A stretch of 51,462 bases of DNA, from assembly GCA_026770575.1 (NCBI GenBank), contig MU657433.1, forward strand, positions 1 to 51,462. Direction: 5' to 3'. This stretch comes from Pelagophyceae sp. CCMP2097. Its lineage: Eukaryota > Sar > Pelagophyceae. The position numbers and the translations under genes were made by a program. The notes below the pieces were generated by a model, which was not told the DNA's origin, searched no databases, and saw nothing but the letters and a program-made list of their open reading frames with translations. The first letter of the stretch is position 1. Each line of letters opens with the position of its first letter. This document shows, piece by piece, positions 42,881 to 51,462 of this stretch.

Positions 42881-43444
42881 GTCGATTTTAGATCAGCTTC
42901 ATGGTCCGATAAGGTTTTGTTCGATTGACATTTCGTTATAAATGCAAATATTTGCAAATATTTGGTCAAAATTTTGAAAGTAAGCGATATCTTTCCTCGC
43001 CAAAGTTGTCATACCGATTTTCGTGTTATTCCAGAGGGCTGACGACGAAGAGACTTAGTCGTATGGGTGCGGCATTAGACGCTGCACCCCCTTGGCTTGG
43101 TGGACCGGTCCGCAGCCCCCTGGAACATATTTCAATATTTTGACGCGCCATTGAAATATAATCCAGAGGGCGGGGGACGCTCCATTCAAAACCGCTAGAC
43201 TCGCCTCCTCACCGTAATGACCCGCTGGGGGCAAAAGGGGATTCACCGGATCATTGTCCTTGGAGGTGATTGTGGGGCCCGGTATATATACCGCAACGTT
43301 GCGGGTTATGGGCCCAGTATATATACCGCAACGCTCACTGCGAGTCTAGCGGTCTTGAATGGAGCGTCTTACGTCCTCTGAAAATTTTAAAATTTTCGCG
43401 TCATCTTGCGGAAGAGAGAGTCCCGAAGCTGATCTAAAATCGAC
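42881..43444. mobile_element. TIR/foldback element GTCGATTTTAGATCAGCTTC, copy 2
   Basis: The ends are a perfect 20-bp inverted repeat, GTCGATTTTAGATCAGCTTC. The interior matches 33138-33574. The hairpin loop between about 43205 and 43335 is filled by an inverted copy of the tRNA-like repeat of 7671-7760 (GACCCGCTGGGGGCAAAAGG), plus a duplicated GTATATATACCGCAACG. This is a nested insertion. Confidence 0.75.
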
Positions 43445-44879
43445 TGAGGACCGTAGAGGGGCCGCATCGGACCGTCTCCGTGCCTTTCGAGGTACCGTCT
43501 CCAAGATCGGGGCCAACGGAGCCCCCGGCGGACGTTCCGGGTTTTCCACACATCGGCGAGGCGAATTTTCCGGGACGGAGCTGCCCAGAATTCCTCGACG
43601 TTGCTGGTCGTCGACGTACCCTTACTTACTTTTCCATCGGCCGATTGCTGCCTCTCGGCGTCGCATCGGGCCCCCGCCGCCTCGAGTGCTGCAACCGCTC
43701 GATGAAAGCACAAACACCTCAAATTTTTAGAGCCCCGCTGAATGAGTTTCGGGTGTTCACTGAGAGCTTGGCCGGCGTGCAAGGAGCTTCGAGAGGGGGC
43801 TTGAAATCCTTCTATACCGTAGGCCCGCGTCCTCGTCGGACGCGCCCCATCCGCCAGGTGCCTTTTTTTCTACGGAAATCTTTGGACCTCTTCTCATCAC
43901 TGCAAAGTCCACGCCCTGCTCGTCCACGTCACGCGTTGCGTAAGCCCACCCCCCCAAGATTAATAATTGGATCAAGTGGTTTTCTCACCCCCCAAGATTT
44001 AATAAAATTCTGGTGGATTTACCACTCAGCTCTCCCAAGCACCAACGGCAGGCTACCATCCTACCGATCGATAATTGCCAACATTTCAGAACCGAAAAGT
44101 ATCGTCGATACTTTGTCGATATTTGCCGGGGTTGGAGGTCGAGAGGCACTTTGAAGCTAGGAATTACTTTAAAGTGCATCTAGGAACCCGAGAAAGCCCG
44201 TAATTTTGGTAACTTTTATCAAAATATACGCTGCTAAGTTCCGCTGAGGGTCCGGTTGAGGTAAAATACCCGAATACCGACGAAACACCATCGATACTTC
44301 GTCGATATTTGCCGGGATTATTGTTAATCCTAGTTGCCGATATTTGCCGGGATGCCCGTCCGCTCCTGTCGTTGGTGCTTGAGCTTTCCACTGCTATAAT
44401 TGGTTCCCTGATTCATACGTTTCTCGATCGCGATTTGAGAGCGTGAGCGCAATCGATCTCCGATAGTCCCGTCGCCTCGGAACTGGTGGGGGGTGCCCAT
44501 GAACTAGCTTATGCAAAATACCGTTTCTCCCCCCGACTCCTGTGGCCCGCGCGCGAAGCATTTCTTGCTCCGCGCGTTTCCCTTGATCGGGCCTTTCTCG
44601 GTCCATAGCCAACCGATTTCGTCGCTCCTTGGGGCCACCGATCCTTGCCGAGGTCCGTCGCCCGCGCGGGTAACGTCGCTTCCGCGCGCGCCGGCGCGCC
44701 CCGTTGCCGTCTATCTACCAAGGCTTCCTTCATCACAAACGAGTACGTTTTTTTCAGTCCGTTGGATGACCGTTAAAGGTCAAGCTAGGGCTTTATATAC
44801 ACTTTTGACCCGAGCATCGTCTCAAATCACGTACGAAATTACAGATAAAATTTCAAATTGAATTGAAGGGAGTGACTCT
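43445..44879. other. Intergenic with dispersed repeats
   Basis: No gene is supported. Recurrent pieces are CTGCTCGTCCACGTCACGCG at 43917, TTGGATCAAGTGGTTTTCTC at 43968, and CCGATACTTTGTCGATATTTGCCGGG-like units at about 44100-44130, 44285-44325 and 44337-44355. The last of these is related to 28735-28800 in inverse. Confidence 0.45.
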
Positions 44880-45420
44880 AAGAAGCGCAGGGTTGGGGTT
44901 CGAATCCTGTCGACGACAAGGTACGGCTACATCTTTTTTTATGTTTCTTTTGGAGCGTTTTTGGTGAAGCGCAGCTGCGATGAGGGGGAAAGAATATTCA
45001 CATGTACGACGCATGTAGTGGACGAGCAGCCAAATTCGCATGCAGCGGCGATGAGGGGGGGTCCGGGGAGGCACCCCCCGGTAGAGAACGCGTGAAGGAG
45101 ACCGATATCCGATACTCGCCCAATAGACCGATAGTATCTCGGTTCCCGTAGATCCTGTGATCAAAAAAAGCGCAGGGTCGCAGGTTCGAATCCAGTCGTC
45201 GACAAATATTTGTTTGACGGCTACTTCCTTTTTATGTTTCTTTTGAAGCGTTTTTGATGAAGCGCAGCGGCGATGAGGGGGGTCCGGGGGGGCACCCCCC
45301 GGTAGCGAACGCGCGAAAGAGCTCGATATCCGATACTCACTCTATAGACCAATAGGACGCGGGCACCCGCGCATCTTGTGTTCCAAAAAAGGATAGGAAT
45401 CCTGCAATTGCACGGTCCAG
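44880..45420. repeat. Direct repeat, two units with box B at their head
   Basis: Two units of about 260-280 bp start with AAGCGCAGGGT and GGTTCGAATCC (44890 and 45169). Each continues with TTTTTATGTTTCTTTTG, GAAGCGCAG(C)(T/G)GCGATGAGG and GGCACCCCCCGGTAG, and ends with CGATATCCGATACTC. The box B sites suggest a tRNA-derived head. There is no open frame of note. Confidence 0.6.
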
Positions 45421-45764
45421 AATCCGACTCCCGTCGTCGGTAAAGTTGCTCCGGCGCACCCCCTGACCTCCCCTCCGTGCTCGACGCCTGACAGTTGAAG
45501 GACGCAGAGCCCGCATATTCTCCCATTCCCAAAACAAATCCACCATCCCCGAAGCCCGGCGACCCCTCCCTCTTCTCGCGCGAGATTTCGGGTTTTGGGC
45601 AGCTGCTCCAAAGATCCAACGCGCGGAGTTCGTCTGGCTGCTGGGCGAGGGCGCGCCCGCAGACGGTGCGTCGCCGGTGGTCCGAGCGTCCCGCGTTTCG
45701 TGCGCGCATCGCAGCAATTTCGCAACCTCAAAGCGTACTCAGGCGCCTCGCCGGAGGCCCGGAG

Positions 45765-47175
45765 ATGCACGCCGCTCCGCCGGAGATAGACGCCGCTCCG
45801 ACGGCGGCGGACCCGCGTTTGCCGGCTCAGGCCGGTGCGTTTTCGGACCCTGGGGGTCGGCGCTGTGCGGGGGGGGGCGCGTCTAATCCATCGCTGCACA
45901 TTGCGCGTCTAGGCCGCTCCTCGCCGCGGTCACGGGATACCTCGCCGCGCTCGCAGCCCGCTTCCGCGCGGGAGGCCTCTGGCGCTCTGTGGCGGCGCAA
46001 TTCGCCGCCCGGTGTCGAGTCTGAGCGGACGGTGCCTCGCCTCGAAGCGCGGGAGCGGACGATGACGGCGCCTCGCCTCGAAGCACCCGAGCGTACGATT
46101 TTGGACCCTGCGGTAGAAATTTACCTCGGGAAGAGCGCTGCGCGCGCCGTCGCGGCGGCGCGCGCGCGGAACGCGCGGCCGCGCACGGCGAATGCGCTCG
46201 GCGAGACGCTGCCGCGGCAGTCCGATTTTGGGCCGGCACAAGGCGACTTTGCGTCGGCGTCAGCACCAGCACCCGCCGCGGACGACGACGGCACTGCAGA
46301 TGCGCAGGGCGCACCCGCACCTCTTTTGCGGCGGCTCGCGCCGCGGCCGCAGACGACTCCACAGCCGCGGCCGCGGACGACCCCGCAGCAGACAAAGCGG
46401 CGGGTGGAGCGCGGCTGGGACGAGCGTTTCTGGTACGAGTCTGGTCCTTCGGCATTGTCGTACGACGCGGCGGCCGACGTGCATTGCACGTACGCTCTGG
46501 GCGCGGCGTTTGCGGCGTCGAGTTTTTGCGGCGACAGGCGTTTTGCGGCCGCGAAGATAGACGATTTGGTCAGAGTACCCCGCGCTCAACACATCTTCAA
46601 CCGGCCCGTGGCCCAGCACCACTACCAGAAAGACGACTTCCTGCCGCCGTGGGTCGTTGTCGCCGTGCCCGTCTCGACTGCGCTGCGTACCCGTCTCTAC
46701 TGCGCTACTTAGATCGATGTCGCCGAGCCGCTATACCGCGCCGCTCAAAGGCATGGTCCAAAAACGGCGCGATTACGCCTCGTCGGTCGCGGGCGGTTTT
46801 CAACGTTCGGTCGTCGTCAGGAAATCAACGACGCCAGACGACGCCAAGACCGCGTCAAAAGGCGGTGCGTCTTTTGAATTCTCGCGGCTTTCGAAACCTC
46901 CCAGGGTGGATCTTAAGCAAGCAACCTCGAAGCTGTTCAACCTTCACCGGCAGCTTCGCTGCACTTTGCATCCGTTTCGCCCCGGCTCTGGTACCACCTG
47001 CCCACGCACGCCTCGCGCGCGTTCCACGGCGATTCGTGCTTCGCCCTCGCAGAGGACGACGCCAAGCGCCAAGTGCGAGGCGATGAAGACGCAAAGTGTT
47101 TCCAGGTGCGAGACGCCAACCAACAGCCGCGATTGCGCGACGGCGCCGTAGGCCAGCGCGGCGCGGCGCAGATGA
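45765..47175 (+). CDS. Unknown protein, four-exon model
   Basis: Exons 45765-46648, 46713-46864, 46918-47105 and 47152-47175 join in phase to 415 residues. Introns are 64, 53 and 46 nt with donors GTGGGT, GTGCGT and GTGCGA. The N-terminal two thirds are Ala/Arg/Pro-rich with a repeated EARERTM/EAPERTI unit. The C-terminal third looks folded: RGWDERFWYESGPSALSYDA, RVPRAQHIFNRPVAQHHYQK, RYTAPLKGMVQKRRDYASS, LHFASVSPRLWYHLPTHASR and GDSCFALAEDD. No known domain is recognised. The third exon begins inside a dispersed repeat motif (GGTGGATCTTAAG|CAAGC). The frame is open further upstream without an ATG, so a 5' exon is possible. The last micro-exon is the least certain: without it the protein runs on to about 47222. 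Confidence 0.6.
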
Positions 47176-48225
47176 AGAAGGGGCCCCGGCGAGGCGAGGG
47201 CAAGTGGACGCGAAACAGATGAAGTGTCGCCCCGACGGCCGCAGGGCGAGTGCACGCCAAACGCTAACAGAGGCTCTCGAATGGACCCGACTCGACTTGC
47301 CTCTCGAAGGTGCAAGGAGTCGGGGCTGGCCCGTGCGAGGAGCCTCGCAAGAGCCTCCTCCGGGCTGCTCGAAACGCCTCTTCAAGCCCCCGGCTTGACC
47401 ACGACGGGATTTCCAGGAAGAGAGGGGCCTCGCAATGACACACGGCCTTGCAGGGGACCGTACAAGCGGCATGTCACCGTGCAAGGGGGTCTCGGCAGGG
47501 CCCCCACGAGGCGAGGGGTCGTCCGGAAGGCGTCTTAGAACGGACGGCCGCGAATCGAGGGCAAAGTTCACTCGAGTCGTGGACGAGCAGGTGAGCGCGG
47601 GCTTACGGGCCGTGTGTCGTCTACGAACAGTTTGGGCCGCTTTCAACAGCTGTGGTGGGTGGACTCTGCGCTCAAAAGTCTTCACGAGGCTTCAATCAAG
47701 ATCAGGCGCAGCGGAGACGGCCTCTATTGCGTAGGATGCAGTGGCTTGGGAGGCCGGTACGGTGCCTCGTGGTGGTCGGATCTCGAAATCCACGCTGGCG
47801 TCGCCCACTGGAGGTGGCGAACGCGTCGTCGCTCGGAACGCGACGAGAGTCGACTCGCAAACGCGAAACGCGACGTTCCGGGGCGGGCGGAGTTAGACCA
47901 GAGCCGTTTGGAGCGCCGAGGGACTGGATTTATGCCGCGAGGGGCGTTTCATCGTGTCCTCATCAAGCATACGGTCGCGACGGGACCCACGTTCAAGCAA
48001 GCGCTACGGACTAACGGCACCGAGCCATTCCCGTCGCGGGCCCGGTCTCGGAGCTGGGTTCGAGTGCGGCCAGCCCCCCCCCCGGGCGTCGTGGGAGTCT
48101 CCGGCCGTAGATTAAATCGCGCCTTCTTCGCCGGGCCGATCGCGCCGGGCGGCCCGGAGTTGCGACGTGGTCGCCCCGGGGCACCTTTTGTGGCGCCTCG
48201 GGTGCGCTTGTTGGCCGCTATTTTT
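47176..48225. repeat. GAGGG/CCTTGC-rich spacer between convergent genes
   Basis: From about 47200 to 47540 the text resembles the 24000-24790 array (CGACGGGATTTCCAGGAAGA, GCAGGGGACCGTACA). The inverse CGTGGACGAGCAG motif is at 47579. Long open frames beyond 47614 on the plus strand overlap the antisense of the RRM gene and are not supported as genes. Confidence 0.55.
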
Positions 48226-49823
48226 TCAGAGGTGCGCCCCGGCGCGGTCCTCGAGTTGGCGAAGACGGTCCTCGAGACTCTTGATCCTCTGCTTTGCAAA
48301 TTCGCGGTCGTTGCGCGCCGCGTTCCGCACAGAGTCCAACTCGTCCTCCAACTGCGCCGCGCGCGCGGAAACGGCCTTGTGCTGGCCGGAATGGTGCGCC
48401 GCGTCCACCCGCAGTCGATCAACTTCGGCGTCGTCGGCGCGCCGGCGCTTGGCGTCGCCGCCGGCGTCGGCGGCGTCGGCGGCGTCGCGCGCCTCGCGGC
48501 GGCACGCCATCGCGGTGACCTTTTTCACCGCAAGTTTGCGGCCGTCGTACGTCCGCGCGCCCAGCGACTCGCACGCCGCCGCGGCATGAGCAGCGTCCTG
48601 AAACTCGACGAAGACGCGCTGCGGAGCGTATTTTGGGCGCGGGATCTGCACGTTGCCCAGAGGGCCGAAAGCGCCTGCGGGGGGCAGTGAAGCGGGGGGT
48701 CCAAAGGCCCTTTGGAGGGGCAGTGAAGAGGGGAAGTCCCCAGGGTGGTGTTTGCCAAAGGCCGGATGCTCACTGCACGTCTGGCGCGTGTCCAAGACGA
48801 CCTTTTGCGTGTACTCGTCGACCTTGGCGCCGCAGTCCATGAGATGGTCGATGATGATGGAGTTTATCTCACCCGTGTCCGGTTCATCCAAATGACGCTT
48901 CTGCGTGGCCGCGTGGCTCGAATGGCCGCCCGTGTGGCCGCCACCCGCGTGCGCGTGGCCGCCGGCGTGGCCCGCGTGGGCGGGCGGCGCGAGGGACGCG
49001 CCCGCGGGCGTCGGGGGCGCGGTGCCGCCGACTCTGGCCAGGTTCGAGATCTCCACGTTCAAAACGCGTCCGTCCAAGAGGTGCGGCCCGCGCGCGGCGG
49101 CGGCGTCGGCGCAGCGCTGCTCCAGGAAGCGCGCAAAGCCGTAGCCCTTGGACGCGCCGGTCGAGCGGTTCGTTACGACGGACCTAGGACAGTTTTTGAA
49201 GAGGACCTACGACAATATCAAAAAGGTCTATCAAACATGGCACAGCTCACGTCTCCGCCACGGCTCCAAATTGTGAAAAGTAATTCCGGAGCGAATCCGA
49301 AGTCGTCTGCAGGGACAGCCCGCCGACGAACAATTCCGCGGAGACGACAGCCGATCCGGTCGGCGCCACGGGTGCGCGCACTTCCACCACCGGAGAGGCG
49401 GGCGGGACAGTCCCGTGTTTCGCAATCTCCACGCGCAAACGGCGGCCGTCGAACTCCGCCCCGGACATGGCCATGGCGCCGGACGCGGCGGCTTCCGTCG
49501 CAAAATCGACGAAGCCTACACGTTTCTCGTTGGCGAAATCCACGCTTTTTTCGACAAATCTAAACTCACCGTACGACGTCGGCCCGTTGCCCGTGTTGAC
49601 GAGGCGGATGTCGACGATTGGGCCGAAATGGCCAAAGATGCTACACAGGCGGTTTCCCCAGCCAAAAGATGCTACCGAACCGGCAGTGTCCCCGGCCAGA
49701 GATGCTCACAGCACCCCCGCCGCCCCCGCTCCTCACGCACGACCGGAGCATCTCGCCCTGGATGGACGGGCTGAGGTTGCCGACGTGGACGGTGCAGCCT
49801 GGTTTTTCGGTGTTGGCGTTCAT
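48226..49823 (-). CDS. Splicing-factor-like protein: two RRMs, UHM-like RRM, coiled coil
   Basis: Five exons (49741-49823, 49570-49640, 49251-49515, 48774-49183, 48226-48674) give 425 residues. RRM1 spans about 9-78, with CTVHVGNLSPSIQGEMLRS, a spliced IFGHFGPIVDIRLVN and YGFVDFATEAAA. RRM2 spans about 112-185, with ELFVGGLSLQTTSDSLRNYF and KGYGFARF. A third, split RRM (about 255-320) reads DEYTQKVVLDTRQTCSAFG, NVQIPRPKY, RVFVEFQDAAHAAAACESLG and YDGRKLAV. This is the layout of a U2AF-homology motif as in U2AF65 and PUF60, although the usual RxF is RTY here. A charged coiled coil (about 345-425) ends the protein, where U2AF65 would stop at the UHM. It is probably nuclear and acts in 3' splice-site recognition or a related RNA-binding step. 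The exact orthologue is unclear. Confidence 0.85.
48675..48773 (-). other. Intron 4 of RRM gene with internal duplication
   Basis: A GTGAGC...CGCAG intron of 99 nt joins DTRQTC to SAFGPLGNVQIPRP in phase. It contains two copies of CTTCACTGCCCC and related flanks, a partial internal duplication of about 35 nt. Confidence 0.75.
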
Positions 49824-50450
49824 CCTTTCACGTTTGGGGCCGCGCGCGCCTCCACCACCGCCCTCTCCAAAGCGGCGTCACACCGGCGTCAAAGGCGCGC
49901 TCAAAGACGGCCTTTGGTTGGACGCCGGCGCGCGCCGGGCCGCGACATGGTGCCTTGAAGGGGGTGCGGTGAAGTCCCCGAGCCTCCCGTTTAGCAGGAA
50001 TCGCCGATTTCGGGGGGGAGAGCCTAGTACAATTGTAGCTTGAGCATCGCCTTGGGGATGAACTGGCCAGCACCCGGTGGCCAACCCCAATGAAATGAGC
50101 ACACCCCAGGTCACAAGATCCGTCGAGAGTGACCGAGCGGCGTCGTACGAGCCGCTCCAGGGCCCGCGGAGCGAGCGAAAGGAAATGAGATATTAAAATC
50201 GTGCGAGAACCATGTTGGCGCCTAGAAGCAGCATATCGCGTCGATTTTTACTCGGTTTTCACTCCGTTCTTCCTCTGTCTTCGAGCCTCGAATATGCGCC
50301 AAGGCGACTAGAGGAAAAAAGGTGCACGAAAACCCGCACCTTAGCACCTGGGTACCTCCGGCACCCCGGAGGCCCCGCCGCCGCCCTAACATCAACAGAG
50401 GCCCCTAAGTGCGCATCAAACGGAATTCCCAACTGATCTACTCTGCACGT
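49824..50450. other. Upstream region of RRM gene, no gene seen
   Basis: Mixed sequence holding the 5' flank of the RRM gene. No further coding exon, TATA box or repeat was recognised. Confidence 0.4.
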
Positions 50451-50590
50451 AGATACTCTGCGTATAAGGAAGGTGGCCGTGCGTCGCAGAGTGTCGCAGG
50501 CGCCGCAGGCTTCACAGAGCGTCGGAGAGCGCCGCAGGCGCCGCAGGCGCCGCAGGCGCCGCAGGCGCCGCAGAGCGTCGCAGATCGGTT
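50451..50590. repeat. CGCAGGCGC tandem repeat
   Basis: A 9-bp unit (GGCGCCGCA and variants such as GCGTCGCAG) is repeated about 12 times. This gives an apparent open frame of APQAPQAPQ that is not supported as a gene. Confidence 0.8.
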
Positions 50591-51462
50591 GGGTTGTGGC
50601 GCCAAAATTTAAAACGAGATTCCGTTGAACTTTGGGCGTGATTATCTCAGCATGGATCCCATCTGCGGAGCTAAAGAAGACAAAATTTGAAAGGTCGCGG
50701 CGAGACGCGTTGACTACATCAAACAGTTTGTCTCAATTCGAGAATCGTGACTTGAAAAGCGGGTCTACCCGGAGGCGATATATTGGAGATTCGATCAAAT
50801 CCGGGTGCTAGAAAGCCCCCACGAAGAGGATTCGCACTCGGCCCGGAGGTCGACGGACGGAGACCGCCGGCCGGAGGCCGTCGGCCGGAGGGTTAAACGA
50901 ACCCCAGGCTCCCGTAGGGAACCGGTGGTTGTTAATCACAGAATCCTGTCGAAGCCTCCACCCGGAGGCCGGCGGTCGGAGGGTTAAACGAACCCCAGGC
51001 TCCCGTAGGGAGCCGATGGTAATCGCTAAAGGAAAGATCCAACGCAATGTGCGATAACAACGCTATAGGTGGCACTGTAAAATAATTTGTAAAAACTGTA
51101 TTTGATTTTGCATGTAATTACATGTAAATACACGACCCCCAAATTTTGCCTTTGTAGCGCCCTTGAAAATACATCTTCCAAATCATCGATATTTGTGAAT
51201 TTCGGGCGCCTTGCATCTCGAAATTGTGGCTTTTCCCCACTTGTTTGAACAAAAGTTGGACTTTTACCCAAAAAACATGCGCATGCAGAGCCACACCTCG
51301 TTTTTGAGCTCGTCAGTTCGCCGGGGCGACTCGGCGGAGCCTCCCGCTCGCGCTAAGCCCCATTGCGCCTCGTTTGAGCGCCTCTAAAAATATGACCTTC
51401 ACTTTACACTGTAAATACGTGTGTAACAGTAATTACACTGTAATTACAGTAAAAACAGGGGC
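50591..51462. repeat. Direct duplication and TAATTAC-rich end
   Basis: GAGGGTTAAACGAACCCCAG with flanking text is duplicated at about 50868-50930 and 50964-51022, period about 95 bp. TAATTACATGTAAATAC-type units at 51105-51130 and 51400-51455 echo those at 4855-4990. No gene is supported. Confidence 0.55.

Noticed and set aside
47614..48690. Plus-strand open frame of 358 codons
   Set aside because: It overlaps the antisense of the well-supported RRM gene and, upstream, GC-rich repeat text. It has no domain-like features.

Overview
This is a stretch of eukaryotic nuclear DNA. It has spliceosomal introns, mostly 46-110 nt, and single-copy eukaryotic genes: an RNA polymerase III RPC4-type subunit, a Nup50-type nucleoporin, a PP2C phosphatase and a splicing-factor-like RRM protein. 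It also has long alanine/arginine-rich GC-rich exons and a 10-N scaffolding gap at 12734-12743. The exon composition, tiny introns and GTGCGT/GCGCGT donors suggest a unicellular alga, perhaps a pelagophyte-like stramenopile. That assignment is an inference that only a database search can settle.

Gene-bearing islands are separated by repeat-rich, more AT-rich DNA. Island 1 (about 10.3-15.5 kb) holds an unknown two-exon gene (+), a convergent gene with a PD-(D/E)XK nuclease-like motif (-), a WD40 gene broken by a gap and a frameshift (-), and an eight-exon RPC4 gene (+). Island 2 (18.3-26.3 kb) holds a coiled-coil protein (+), a large Ala-rich two-exon gene (-) and a multi-exon gene with a poly-Asp tract (-). 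Island 3 (29.3-31.1 kb) is a PP2C gene (-). Island 4 (36.5-38.5 kb) is a divergent pair: a small C-x9-C protein (-) and NUP50 (+). Island 5 (45.8-49.8 kb) is a convergent pair: an unknown four-exon gene (+) and a two-RRM plus UHM-like protein (-). Two smaller remnants are an acidic C-terminal coding fragment next to a transposon-like insertion (16.6 kb) and a decayed PIF1-like helicase fragment (41.1-41.6 kb).

The DNA between the islands is dominated by short non-autonomous elements present in two or more copies. They include CACTG-ended 455/456-bp elements with 3-bp target duplications, 190-bp elements with TA-type ends, three further terminal-inverted-repeat families, long foldback hairpins, tRNA-like or box-B-bearing repeats, a recurrent motif around CTCGTCCACGACACGCGTCG, and long degenerate GAGGG/CCGTC arrays that tend to lie 3' of genes. 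No autonomous transposase was recognised.

Gene models were built by hand from open frames and splice signals. Four of them (RPC4, PP2C, NUP50, RRM protein) close to an exact multiple of three with family motifs rejoined across introns, so I trust them most. The host genes are unrelated housekeeping functions (Pol III transcription, nuclear pore, dephosphorylation, splicing) and do not form a pathway.
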